Positions 48,167-56,872 of a DNA stretch of 64,000 nt are shown here, in pieces (position 1 is the first letter of the stretch; each line of letters starts with the position of its first letter). The position numbers and the translations under genes were made by a program. The notes under the pieces were generated by a model. That model was given only the letters and a program-made list of their open reading frames with translations, was not told the DNA's origin and did not search any database. The stretch covers positions 372,001-436,000 of the forward strand of contig NZ_CP060414.2 of assembly GCF_014297595.2 (NCBI RefSeq), in the 5' to 3' direction. This DNA comes from Neisseria musculi (GTDB lineage Bacteria > Pseudomonadota > Gammaproteobacteria > Burkholderiales > Neisseriaceae).

Positions 48167-49447
48167 TCAAGCGATAACGGCTGCGCCTGAGAGGCCGATA
48201 AACAAACCGGCAATCACCGCGCTCATCAAGTTGGAGAGCGAGCCGGCCGCCACCGCTTTGAGGCCGAGGCGCGCGACATCTTTGCGGCGGTTGGGTGCCA
48301 TAATGCTCAGGCCGCCCACCAGCACGGCGATAGAACCCAGATTGGCGAAGCCGCACAAGGCAAATGAGATAACCGCCTGTGTGTTTTCGCTCAGTTTAAC
48401 CGCCGACTCGGGGCTTAAATATTTCACAAATTCAGAATACGCTACAAATTCGTTCACTACCACTTTCTGCCCGATTAGCGAGCCGGCGATGCTCGCTTCG
48501 TGCCACGGCACGCCGATTACCCATGCTAGCGGCGCAAACAGCCAGCCCAAAATGGCCTGCAGGGTCAGACCCTCGTAACCGAACCAGCCCGCCACGCCGC
48601 CGATGATGCCGTTGAGCATGGCGATTAAGGCCACGAATGCCAGCAGCGATGCGCCCACCGCCAGGGCAATCTGCGCGCCCGTTACTGCGCCGCCCGCCGC
48701 CGCATCAATCACGTTGGCGGGTTTTTCTTCTGCATCGGCGGCGGTGTCGATTTCCGCTTCGGTTTGCGGTTTTTCGGTTTCCGGCACCAACAGTTTGGCA
48801 AACAGCAGGCCGCCGGGGGCGGCCATAAACGAAGCGGCAATCAGGTAGGGCAGGGGCACGCCCATCTGCGCGTAGCCGCCCAACACCGAGCCGGCCACCG
48901 AAGCCAGGCCGCCGCTCATCACAGCAAAGAGCTCCGATTCGGTCATGTTGCGGATATAGGGGCGCACCACCAGCGGCGCTTCGGTCTGCCCCACAAAAAT
49001 ATTGGCCGCCGCCGACATCGATTCGGCTTTTGACGTGCCCAACACCTTTTGCAGAAACCCGCCGATGATTTTAATCAGAATCTGCATCACGCCGATGTAA
49101 TACAGCACCGCCACCAGCGATGAAAAAAACACAATCATCGGCAACACGCGCAGGGCAAACACAAAACCGCCGCCGCCGAACACTTCAAACATTTTGTCCG
49201 ACACTAACCCGCCAAACAAAAAGCCCACGCCGTCGCCGCCGTAGGCAATCACCCTGCCCACCGCGTCCGACACCGCCGAAAGGCCGTCCCGCCCCCACGG
49301 CACATACAGCACCAGTGCACCCAAAGCCACCTGGATTAGCAGCGCACCCGCCACCGTGCGGATATTGATGGCTTTGCGGTTGGTGGAGAGCAACACCGCA
49401 ATGGCAACCAGCACTGCCATACCCAGCAAACTGTTTAAAATGCCCAT
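48167..49447 (-). CDS. nupC: NupC-family nucleoside transporter
   Basis: A 426-residue concentrative nucleoside transporter, a proton or sodium symporter of the inner membrane. It has about ten hydrophobic helices and CNT motifs such as GQTEAPLVVRPYI and the late ALCGFANLGSIAV. A hydrophilic loop (ETEKPQTEAEIDTAADAEEKPANVID) near residues 225-250 is longer than in E. coli NupC. It stands alone between ribE and a repeat. Confidence 0.92.
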   Translation of the reverse strand: MGILNSLLGMAVLVAIAVLLSTNRKAINIRTVAGALLIQVALGALVLYVPWGRDGLSAVSDAVGRVIAYGGDGVGFLFGGLVSDKMFEVFGGGGFVFALRVLPMIVFFSSLVAVLYYIGVMQILIKIIGGFLQKVLGTSKAESMSAAANIFVGQTEAPLVVRPYIRNMTESELFAVMSGGLASVAGSVLGGYAQMGVPLPYLIAASFMAAPGGLLFAKLLVPETEKPQTEAEIDTAADAEEKPANVIDAAAGGAVTGAQIALAVGASLLAFVALIAMLNGIIGGVAGWFGYEGLTLQAILGWLFAPLAWVIGVPWHEASIAGSLIGQKVVVNEFVAYSEFVKYLSPESAVKLSENTQAVISFALCGFANLGSIAVLVGGLSIMAPNRRKDVARLGLKAVAAGSLSNLMSAVIAGLFIGLSGAAVIA

Positions 49448-49576
49448 TGCGCTTTCCTTTGTTGAAGAAGTGCAGGCATTATAAAGGAGCGCGTAATAGA
49501 GATGGCAGAATTTTCAGACGGCCGACAAGCGGGGTGGGTTGAAAATGACCGGGCAGCGGAGTCGCCGGCCGGAATA

Positions 49577-49756
49577 GATTCAGCGGATCCATTTCATTTC
49601 CGTTACGGCATTGTCTGCGGCTTGCCGCCGTGCCGGAAATAAATCGGATTCGGCATGGTGTAAACGTTTCCGTTGCCGGTTCAGTGGTTTGCAGGGCCTT
49701 TTTCTCTGTGTTGGGGCGGGGCGATGCCGTGTTATTTTAAATTTAATCCGCCGCAT
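49577..49756. repeat. Degenerate dispersed repeat (copy E)
   Basis: CATTTCCGTTACGGCATT and GTCTGCGGCTTGCCGCCG appear near its start, and AATTTAATCCGCCGC near its end. These parts match the Correia/MITE-like family loosely. Occupies most of the nupC-bcp gap. Confidence 0.35.
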
Positions 49757-49829
49757 AAAGCTTTTGACCCATGCCGGAATTGGGATAAGATAAGGCCGTC
49801 TGAACACACTTTTGAGAGAAAGAGCAAAT

Positions 49830-50270
49830 ATGGCTTACCATTTTACCCTGCCTTCCAGCGCCGGCCGTGATTTCGTTTCTGCCGAACATCTGCCGCTGGT
49901 GGTGTATTTTTACCCCAAAGACAGCACGCCCGGCTGCACCACAGAAGGCTTGGATTTCAATGCCCGCCTGGCACAGTTTGAAGCATTGGGCTATACCGTG
50001 GCCGGCATTTCGCGCGATAGTGTGAAGTCGCATCAGAATTTTTGTGCCAAACAGGGTTTTCAGTTTGAATTGTTGAGCGATACTGATGAAAGCGTGTGCA
50101 GAATGTTTGACGTGATCAAACTGAAGAAACTTTACGGCAGGGAATCGTTGGGCATCGAACGCAGCACTTTCGTGCTCGGCGGCAACGGTGAAATTATCCG
50201 CGAATGGCGCAAGGTCAAAGTGGCCGGCCATGCGCAGGAAGTGCTGGAAGCCCTGCAAAACAACCCGTAG
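49830..50270 (+). CDS. bcp: Bcp-type thiol peroxidase
   Basis: A 146-residue peroxiredoxin reducing peroxides with thioredoxin. The site FYPKDSTPGCTTEG contains peroxidatic C36; it also has the conserved arginine region near SRDSVKSH. ATG 49830 follows GAGAGAAAGAGC. The family's resolving cysteine five residues after the peroxidatic one (CTTEG-x-x) is absent here (LDFNA), so it is probably of the atypical or 1-Cys kind. Confidence 0.9.
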   Translation: MAYHFTLPSSAGRDFVSAEHLPLVVYFYPKDSTPGCTTEGLDFNARLAQFEALGYTVAGISRDSVKSHQNFCAKQGFQFELLSDTDESVCRMFDVIKLKKLYGRESLGIERSTFVLGGNGEIIREWRKVKVAGHAQEVLEALQNNP

Positions 50271-50299
50271 CACGCCAATGGCTCCCGGTTGGGAAAATA

Positions 50300-50571
50300 T
50301 CATCTTTCAGACGGCCTAAACAGCTGTTTGAAAGATTGAAACGGTTAAAACCGGTTTGTTTAAAACCAATCAATTCAATTGTAATTTAATAATGTTTGTT
50401 AAAAACTTCCCGCTTGCGCGGCATTGTTTCCAAACGCATCATTACCTAACCGTATCCCTGAATCCGCAAATCCAAATTAATAAAGATTAACTTATAATCA
50501 AGCTAAATATTTTAATTAAAAAATATAATTTAAAAAATTAACGTTTGTTTAATCAAACTAATATTAAAAGT
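50300..50571. other. AT-rich intergenic region
   Basis: A markedly AT-rich stretch (for example 50490-50570) between bcp and the IS copy, with one DUS core near 50308. It could be a horizontally acquired or silenced region; no gene is seen. Confidence 0.4.
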
Positions 50572-51291
50572 GGGGCTGTCCTAGATAACTAGAACAAATC
50601 CTGCTTTACTAATTGTTTTAAAATAGAAATTTGAAATTTTATCTCACTGTTGTTAAAACGCCATTCACACTCTTTCAAATACAGTTCCAAATGCTCTTTG
50701 GGAATGCCGTTAAACTTGCGTAAATGGCGTTTTGCTTGGTTCCAAAAGTTCTCAATTCCGTTAATGTGATTTTGTCGCTCAGCAAAATGTGTGCTGTGAT
50801 TGATCCGAAAATGTGAAAATTCGCTCACATCAAGAACGTCATAACTTTTGTAACAATCGGTATAAACAATGCTATCAGGCTTCACTTGCTCGCGGATAAT
50901 TGGCAATAAAGTCGCAGTTTGTGTATTGGGTACGGCAACGGTGTAAACCTTACCATTACGCTTCAAAAGCCCGAATACAGCCACTTTGCCAGCCGCACCG
51001 CGACCACGTTTGCCTTTGCGTTGTCCGCCAAAATAGCTTTCATCAACTTCTACTTCACCATCAAGCATTTCCAGATGCGGGCTGTTGTGATAGATAAGTA
51101 AGCGCAAACGGTGGAAGTAATAGGCAGCGGTATTTTTATTGACGCTAACTAATTGCGCCGCTGTGCGGGCGGTAACACCTGCAACAAATAGTTCAATCAG
51201 TTTGTTTTGCTTGTACTGACTTAAACGACTTTTTCTCATAGGGATTATTCTAACCTGAAGTTAAATTTCCCTAGTTATCTAGTACAGCCCC
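50572..51291 (-). mobile_element. IS1595-family (IS1016-like) insertion sequence, copy 2
   Basis: A 720-bp element in inverted orientation to the copy at 4550-5269, with the same terminal repeats. It is flanked by a perfect 8-bp duplication, TTAAAAGT (50564-50571 and 51292-51299). Confidence 0.93.
50589..51239 (-). CDS. IS1595-family transposase (copy 2)
   Basis: A 216-residue DDE transposase, identical to the first copy except for one residue (L for F in the KEH-ELY segment). D66, D128 and E163 are intact. Confidence 0.93.
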   Translation of the reverse strand: MRKSRLSQYKQNKLIELFVAGVTARTAAQLVSVNKNTAAYYFHRLRLLIYHNSPHLEMLDGEVEVDESYFGGQRKGKRGRGAAGKVAVFGLLKRNGKVYTVAVPNTQTATLLPIIREQVKPDSIVYTDCYKSYDVLDVSEFSHFRINHSTHFAERQNHINGIENFWNQAKRHLRKFNGIPKEHLELYLKECEWRFNNSEIKFQISILKQLVKQDLF

Positions 51292-51325
51292 TTAAAAGTT
51301 ATCTAAACTTTTTGAAAAAAATGCT

Positions 51326-51781
51326 ATGTCTAATGAATTTCTCGACTATGCGGCATTATTCTTTCTGATATTTGCCTGCATAGTGCTGTTTTACGGCATT
51401 ATCGCCATTCACGATATTCCTTATGAAATTGCCACAAAGCGCGGCCACCCGCATCTGGAAGCAATACACTATGCGGGTTGGGTGAGCCTGTTTACACTGT
51501 ACGTTATCTGGCCGTTTTTATGGATTTTGGCAACCCTTTGGCAGAAAGACAAAGGCTGGGGCGGCAGCAACCGCCAAGCCGAAAGCGAAAATATGGCCAA
51601 ACTCAACCAATATCTTGAAAAAACAAGTGATTTTGAAAAACAAAACCATAAATTGAAGCAAGAGCTTTCTGCGATTAACCAAAAATTCCACCAGATTTCG
51701 GAACGCCTGCTGCATCTTGAGCAGGGCAAAACTGCAACCGGAACCGAAACTGCAACCGCACAAATACAAGAGAAGGAATAA
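51326..51781 (+). CDS. yibI: DUF3302 (YibI-like) inner membrane protein
   Basis: A 151-residue protein. Two hydrophobic segments (AALFFLIFACIVLFYGIIAI and VSLFTLYVIWPFLWILATLW) are separated by HDIPYEIATKRGHPHLEAIH, the DUF3302 core. The remainder is a charged coiled coil (LEKTSDFEKQNHKLKQELSAI). In E. coli yibI lies just before yibH, a membrane fusion protein; the same order occurs here. It starts 34 bases after the IS copy, which may affect its promoter. Confidence 0.82.
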   Translation: MSNEFLDYAALFFLIFACIVLFYGIIAIHDIPYEIATKRGHPHLEAIHYAGWVSLFTLYVIWPFLWILATLWQKDKGWGGSNRQAESENMAKLNQYLEKTSDFEKQNHKLKQELSAINQKFHQISERLLHLEQGKTATGTETATAQIQEKE

Positions 51782-51787
51782 ATCAAA

Positions 51788-52499
51788 GTGGAGCTCATGC
51801 TACTTCTGATATACAGCAGTATCTGTATCTTCATATTCAAAGTTTTCCGCATTCCGCTCAACAAATGGACGGTGCCTACTGCCATCTTGGGCGGCGTGGT
51901 GATGCTCACCGGTATGCTGCTGGTGATGAACTATAACCACCCCTACACCAGGGCGGGCAGCCAATATTATATTTCCACACCGATTATTCCCAATATCCGC
52001 GGGCGCGTTGTCGAAGTGGCCGACATCAAACCCAACCAATTGGTAAAAAAAGGCGATGTGCTGTTTAAAATCGACCCCACGCCTTATCAGGCAGCAGTGG
52101 ATTTGCGCAAGGCAGAGCTGGCCGATGCCGAAAGCAGCATCAAAACCATAGATTCCGATTATCAGAGCGCCAAAGCACGGGTGGAAGAGGCCAAGCTCAC
52201 CATGGCCCGGTGCAAATAGGAATACGAGCGTTACGCCCAACTGGTTAAAGCCGATGCGGTTGCCAAAACCGACTATGAAACCAAACGGCGCGAATATACC
52301 TCCAGCAAAGCCGATTATGAAGCCGCTAAGGCCGCTGGTGGTGTTCAAACTCAACAGCGACATTTCGCAATACAAAGTGCCTTACGGCAGCAATGTGGAA
52401 ATCGCCATTTACACCGAACACTTCCACCATTTGTCGACCATGCGCAAAATCCTGCTGCGCATGAACAGTTGGAAAAACTATCTGTATTTAGACCATTAA
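51788..52499 (+). pseudogene. yibH: YibH-like HlyD-family membrane fusion protein, broken
   Basis: The N-terminus is normal: a membrane segment, GSQYYISTPIIPNIRGRVVEV and the lipoyl half-motif VKKGDVLFKIDPTPYQAAVD, then a coiled coil. A TAG at 52217-52219 (CGGTGCAAATAG) stops it. Beyond, EYERYAQLVKADAVAKTDYE continues in frame, then jumps near 52335 to VFKLNSDISQYKVPYGSNVE and the true C-terminus ending LYLDH. Much of the hairpin and barrel, perhaps 150-190 residues, is deleted. Confidence 0.85.
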
Positions 52500-52664
52500 A
52501 CCCGACCGCCCAAACCGATGCCTGTTTGAAAACTTCAAACAGGCATTTTTACAGCATTCCGATCAACCGTCCCGCCGGCCGTCTGAAACCGTTACCCTTA
52601 TACCCAAACCCGTTTTCTTTTGCGGGGTGTTAAAATAGCGTATCAGTTTCCGAAACATTCTTTA

Positions 52665-53123
52665 ATGAATTACCCCTGTTTATACGCCGCCCCGTTCGGC
52701 AACATCACGTTGGTTTTCGATCATCAACACAACCTGCTCGAGCTGCACCTCTCCGGCAAGCCCGAATATGCGCCGTATCCCCTGCCCGAAGCGTGGCGGC
52801 ACAAGCTCGATGATTACTTTGCAGGCCGTCTGAAAAACTTCGGCCACCCCGTTTCCAAACAGGGCACGGCCTATCAGCAGAAAGTGTGGCAGGCGATTGC
52901 AGAAATCCCCGCCGGACAGGTGGCAACTTATCAAGACCTTGCCCGCAAAATCGGCAGCCATCCTCGTGCCGTCGGCGGCGCGTGCGGCAAAAACCCGCTG
53001 GCACTGGTGGTGCCCTGTCACCGCGTGGTTGCCAAACACGGCCTGGGCGGCTTCTCCGGCGGCGGGAGTGAAGCACTCAATATCAAACGCTGGCTGTTGA
53101 AACACGAAGGCGTGGAAATATAA
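52665..53123 (+). CDS. ogt: Methylated-DNA-protein-cysteine methyltransferase
   Basis: Removes methyl groups from O6-methylguanine by transferring them to its own cysteine. From ATG 52665 it has 152 residues; the active site PCHRVV contains C118, preceded by the HTH region (VATYQDLARKIGSHPRAVGGA). The upstream 15 codons of the longer frame lack similarity. It is followed by a 382-base gap before xerD. Confidence 0.93.
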   Translation: MNYPCLYAAPFGNITLVFDHQHNLLELHLSGKPEYAPYPLPEAWRHKLDDYFAGRLKNFGHPVSKQGTAYQQKVWQAIAEIPAGQVATYQDLARKIGSHPRAVGGACGKNPLALVVPCHRVVAKHGLGGFSGGGSEALNIKRWLLKHEGVEI

Positions 53124-53505
53124 CCCGCACGCCGAGCCTTTGCCAAAAACTTTGAGCCCGCCTAAAACACCGTTTTTTTGTCATTTCCGCCTACACGGAG
53201 CGCGCGCAGCGGGCTTGCAGAGTAATACGGAAAATAAACTTTTTATGATGGTTTTTCATTTTGCAAAGCGCTCGGGCCGTCTGAAAAAATGCAACCGGAT
53301 GATTGAAATATGAACAGAGCCCCCCAACCCGATTTACAGAAACGCCCGGCCGGGATGGAAATCCTTTTGGCCGAAACGCAGGCCGGCAAAGCGCGGGCAG
53401 AAGCCCATTGGGCGGCAGTTGAGACCCAAGCCGCCCAAGCTGCCGTGTTGGTATATTGGCGGTTTTTGCCTTGCATCGTAACGATTAGCCCTGTGAACCC
53501 CGTTT
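53124..53505. other. Gap between ogt and xerD
   Basis: Contains one DUS (near 53276) and a short frame, 53310-53516, of 68 codons (MNRAPQPDLQKRPAG) that overlaps the xerD start by 11 bases. The frame has no ribosome site that I trust and no known relatives. Confidence 0.4.
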
Positions 53506-54396
53506 ATGCCGTCTGAACAACACCCCGACACCCTGGCCGAGCGCCTGCTCGAACATTTGTGGCTGAGCCGGCGTTTGAGCCGGAACACGCTCGATGCCTA
53601 CCGCCGTGATTTAGAAAAAATCGCCGGCCGCCTGCGCGGGCAGGGCTTGGATTGGCAGAGTGCGCAAAGCACCGACTTGGCCGAGGCCGTTTATCATGCC
53701 GGTGAACAAACGCGCTCACAGGCACGCGCCCTGTCGGCCTGCAAGCGGCTCTACGGCTGGCTGCTCGAAACCGGGCAGCGAGCCGACAACCCCACCCGCC
53801 ATCTCAGCGCGCCCAAGCAGGCGCCAACCCTGCCCAAACTGATTACCGAAGTGCAAATCGATGCGTTGCTGAACGCACCGGACACTGAATCGCCCTACGG
53901 CCTGCGCGACAAAGCCCTGCTCGAGTTGATGTATGCCACCGGCCTGCGCGTGAGCGAAGCGGTGAAGCTGAAAATAAACGAAGCCAACTTGAGCAAAGGC
54001 ATCATCAACACCATCGGCAAAGGCAACAAACAGCGCATTGTGCCGCTGGGTGCCGAAGCCGTGTATTGGATAGAACGCTATCTGGCCCTAGCGCGGCCGC
54101 AATTATTGAAAAACCGCATCTGCGAAGCATTGTTTGTGAGCCAGAAACGGGTCGGCATCAGCCGCCAGCTGGCGTGGATGATTGTGGAAAAATACGCCGC
54201 CGGCGCCGGCATACAGCACCTCAGCCCCCACAGCCTGCGCCATGCCTTCGCCACCCATTTGGTCAACCACGGCGCCGATTTGCGTGTGGTACAACTGCTG
54301 CTCGGCCACGCCGACATCAGCACTACGCAGATTTACACCCACGTTGCCAACGAGCGCCTGAAAAGCATCGTGCGCGAGCACCATCCGAGGGGCTGA
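53506..54396 (+). CDS. xerD: Site-specific tyrosine recombinase XerD
   Basis: Resolves chromosome dimers at dif together with XerC. The 296-residue protein has the N-terminal core-binding domain (LSRNTLDAYRRDLEKI) and catalytic residues R148, K172, H242, R245, H268 and Y278. The sequence IINTIGKGNKQRIVPLG is typical of XerD. The start codon is embedded in a DUS, ATGCCGTCTGAA, so codons 1-4 (MPSE) are fixed by the uptake signal. An inverted DUS pair follows the stop. Confidence 0.94.
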   Translation: MPSEQHPDTLAERLLEHLWLSRRLSRNTLDAYRRDLEKIAGRLRGQGLDWQSAQSTDLAEAVYHAGEQTRSQARALSACKRLYGWLLETGQRADNPTRHLSAPKQAPTLPKLITEVQIDALLNAPDTESPYGLRDKALLELMYATGLRVSEAVKLKINEANLSKGIINTIGKGNKQRIVPLGAEAVYWIERYLALARPQLLKNRICEALFVSQKRVGISRQLAWMIVEKYAAGAGIQHLSPHSLRHAFATHLVNHGADLRVVQLLLGHADISTTQIYTHVANERLKSIVREHHPRG

Positions 54397-54398
54397 TG

Positions 54399-54430
54399 CA
54401 GGCCGTCTGAAAAGGCTTTCAGACGGCCTG
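54399..54430 (+). terminator. Inverted DUS hairpin after xerD
   Basis: CAGGCCGTCTGAAAA and its complement flank a tiny loop just after the stop. Confidence 0.7.
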
Positions 54431-54540
54431 CGGCATTATCCGGGCGGGTGTGGGCGGCCGTCTGAACCGTGCGGGGTCGGCGCTTGCCCGGAGGCAAAGG
54501 AGCGCAGTCAATTTTATGTTTTTGGGTTCTGCCAATACCT

Positions 54541-54580
54541 GCGTCAGGCCGTCTGAAAAGGTTTTCAGACGGCCTGACGC
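54541..54580. terminator. Long inverted DUS hairpin
   Basis: GCGTCAGGCCGTCTGAAAA and TTTTCAGACGGCCTGACGC form a 19-base perfect stem with a two-base loop. Confidence 0.65.
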
Positions 54581-54609
54581 ATTATCAGAGCGTGCGTGCG
54601 CAGGCCGGG

Positions 54610-54762
54610 ATAGTGAACCGAACCGCTTCATTTATGCTGCAGCGTTGCCGTGCCCGGGCTCAACGAAAACGGTTTTGCCGGCCAAGCGGCAACGGAGCCG
54701 GTTTTGTGTTGGTTATGCCGCCTGCGGTTTAGCGTCTTACAGCGGAAATAAAATGGGTTGAT
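54610..54762 (-). repeat. Correia/MITE-like dispersed repeat (copy C)
   Basis: On the minus strand: CCATTTTATTTCCGCTG, then CCGCAGGCGGCATAACC, ACCGGCTCCGTTGCCGC and CCGGCAAAACCGTTTTCG in the same order as the 56611-56756 copy. Confidence 0.5.
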
Positions 54763-54926
54763 GACGGCGCATTACGCCCGCAAGATGATTAGGCCTCTTT
54801 GTTTTTTGTTGTGCTGCCCGTGGTTTGCCGCCCTGTATCCGCGAAATATGAATGCGCGGCAGTCAATCGGCAGCAGCGTGGTTTCAACGGGAATGCGTTT
54901 TGAAAACGCTGCCGCAGCCGGTATGG

Positions 54927-55508
54927 CTATTTCTGTTTCGGCCTGAATGCTTTGCACACCGCCGCATCGGTTTCGATATACACGCCGCCGATCAGCTCGA
55001 CACAATAGGGAATGGCGGCAAACAGCCCTTCCACTTCGACACTGCCGTTTTGCGTGCGTACGCCGCCCAGGGTTTCGGCGATGGCTTGGGGGCGGCCGGG
55101 CAGGTTGACAATCAAACATCTGCCGCGTATGCCTGCGGTTTGGCGCGACAGAACGGCGGTCGGCACATAATGCAGGCTGATCCGGCGCATCTGCTCGCCG
55201 AAGCCGGGCATTTCTTTGTCGATAACCGCCAGTGTGGCCTCGGGGGTAATGTCGCGCGGGGCGGGGCCGGTGCCGCCGGTGGTGAAAATCAGATCGCAGC
55301 CATCGGTGTCGGCCATGCGCCGCAACGCGGCTTCGATGGCGGGCTGCTCATCGGCAACCAGTGCTTCGGTGAAATGGACAGGGTTTTTAACCGCGGCCTG
55401 CAGCCATTGTTTCAGGGCGGGAATGCCTTCATCGGCATACACGCCGCTGCTGGCGCGGTCGCTGGTAGAAACGAGGCCGATGGTAACGGCAGAAAGGGTG
55501 GGCGGCAT
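54927..55508 (-). CDS. mog: Molybdopterin adenylyltransferase
   Basis: Adenylates molybdopterin before molybdenum insertion. The 193-residue Mog/MoaB protein shows IGLVSTSDRASSGVYADEGI at the start, the GTGPAPRDITPEAT motif and LPGRPQAIAE. No other molybdenum cofactor genes are visible here. Confidence 0.93.
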   Translation of the reverse strand: MPPTLSAVTIGLVSTSDRASSGVYADEGIPALKQWLQAAVKNPVHFTEALVADEQPAIEAALRRMADTDGCDLIFTTGGTGPAPRDITPEATLAVIDKEMPGFGEQMRRISLHYVPTAVLSRQTAGIRGRCLIVNLPGRPQAIAETLGGVRTQNGSVEVEGLFAAIPYCVELIGGVYIETDAAVCKAFRPKQK

Positions 55509-55862
55509 AGTATTTCCTGGGTTGGAGGGGATAAACGGGGTTGATGGATGTTTGCACGGGGTTAGAGCGGTGCGGGTTTCTTTAAATTAAATTTCCTGTC
55601 GGGAAAACGCGGGTGTCCGCGAAATTTATTTTTTCCGGTTGCGGGTTGTGCCGCCTTTGCTTTCAGACGGCCTGAAATCATTGTTGCCGGGTTGCGGGCG
55701 TTTGCAGGCCGGGTCTTTGCAAAAATGCCTTAATGCCGTCTGAAAGGCTGAAATACCATTATTGGCTCCGCAAGCCCGCCGAGGTAGGCAGAAATCGCGG
55801 CAGATAAACTTCTTGTGGTGTTTTTTTGATTCTGCACAGGCTTCAGGCCGTCTGAAACGGGG
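55509..55862. other. Gap between mog and mtnP with DUS and a small repeat
   Basis: Holds DUS copies near 55662, 55737 and 55847 and the second copy of the small third-family repeat. No gene is seen. Confidence 0.5.
55798..55849 (+). repeat. Small dispersed repeat, copy 2 (third family)
   Basis: CGGCAGATAAACTTCTTGTG, then GTGTTTTTTTGATTCTGCAC and AGGCTTCAGGCC. It closely matches 5403-5453 read in reverse. Confidence 0.5.
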
Positions 55863-56576
55863 TTACAAATCTACCAGCAGGCGGCGGATTTTTTCGATGG
55901 CGCGGGCGCCGCTGAGATTGCACGCGGTTTCGCGGCCGCTGTTGATGCAGGCGGTGCCGGTTACGCCGCACAGGTGGGCATAGGGCAGTCCGAGTTCGCG
56001 CGCGAGCACGGCTTCGGGCATGCCGGTCATACCGATAATATCGATGCCGTCGTTGCGGTAGCGGCGCATTTCGGCGCGGGTGGGCATGCGCGGCCCCTGC
56101 AGGCAGCCGTAAACGGCGCGGGCGTGCACGGGTGTTTGGTGGCTTCGGGCGTGTTCGAGCAGGGCTTGGCGCAAGGCGTGGTCGTAAGGCTCCGAAAAAT
56201 CGGTGTGCACCACTTCGTTTTCCCGGCCTTCGAAAAACGTGCTGCGGCGGCCGAAGGTGTAGTCGACCAAATCATCGGGCACCACCAGCGAGCCGGGTTC
56301 GCAGGCATCGTTTAGTGCGGCTACGGAAGACACGGAAACCACGGCTTCGGCCTCTATGGAATGCAGCGCCCAAATATTGGCGCGGTAGTTGATTTCGTGC
56401 GGGGCGAGCGAATGGTTGAGGCCGTGGCGGGCGAGAAATACAATGCTGCGGCTGTCGAGCGTGCCCAACAGCAGCGGGCTGCTGGTGAGGCCGTAGGGTG
56501 TGCGCACGATGCGGCGCTGGGTGATGTTGAGTTCGGGCATGCGGGTGAGGCCGCTGCCGCCGATAACGGCTATCAT
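55863..56576 (-). CDS. mtnP: S-methyl-5'-thioinosine / methylthioadenosine phosphorylase
   Basis: A 237-residue PNP/MTAP-family phosphorylase. AVIGGSGLTRMPEL at the N-terminus, the phosphate-binding FLARHGLNHSLAPHEINYRAN and the substrate-site IIGMTGMPEAVLARELGLPYA are clear. Related proteins in Pseudomonas act on methylthioinosine; whether this one prefers adenosine or inosine cannot be read from sequence. It salvages the by-product of polyamine and quorum-signal synthesis. Confidence 0.88.
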   Translation of the reverse strand: MIAVIGGSGLTRMPELNITQRRIVRTPYGLTSSPLLLGTLDSRSIVFLARHGLNHSLAPHEINYRANIWALHSIEAEAVVSVSSVAALNDACEPGSLVVPDDLVDYTFGRRSTFFEGRENEVVHTDFSEPYDHALRQALLEHARSHQTPVHARAVYGCLQGPRMPTRAEMRRYRNDGIDIIGMTGMPEAVLARELGLPYAHLCGVTGTACINSGRETACNLSGARAIEKIRRLLVDL

Positions 56577-56610
56577 GGGCTGCTTTCTTCTTAATGGTGG
56601 AGAAATAGAG

Positions 56611-56756
56611 TGAATCCACTCGGTTTCGGTTGCGGTGTTGCCTGTTTGGGTTGCGGCAAACGATTTTGCCGGCAGCGCAAGCGGCAGCAGAACCGGTTCC
56701 GTATTTGCTCTATTGCCCGCAGCGTGCCGCCTTGTGTTGAAAATAAAGCAGATTCA
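56611..56756 (-). repeat. Correia/MITE-like dispersed repeat (copy B, best defined)
   Basis: About 146 bases bounded by TGAATC and GATTCA, imperfect inverted ends (TGAATCCAC and GCAGATTCA). On the minus strand: TGAATCTGCTTTATTTTC, AAGGCGGCACGCTGCGGG, CGGAACCGGTTCTGCTGCCG. Other copies share the order of these blocks. Confidence 0.55.
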
Positions 56757-56824
56757 ATATATTGCTATATTGCTGCGGTTGGTTTGATGCCGGAAATGTG
56801 GATTCGCGCTATTGTAATGGATAA

Positions 56825-56856
56825 ACAGGCCGTCTGAAACGTTTCAGACGGCCTGT
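56825..56856. terminator. Inverted DUS hairpin, adhP terminator
   Basis: ACAGGCCGTCTGAAAC and its complement form a perfect palindrome of 32 bases just after the adhP stop. Confidence 0.7.
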
Positions 56857-56872
56857 GTGTTGCGGTTAGGGC

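Noticed and set aside
53310..53516. 68-codon frame before xerD
   Set aside because: Overlaps the xerD start, has no clear ribosome site and no recognisable domain.
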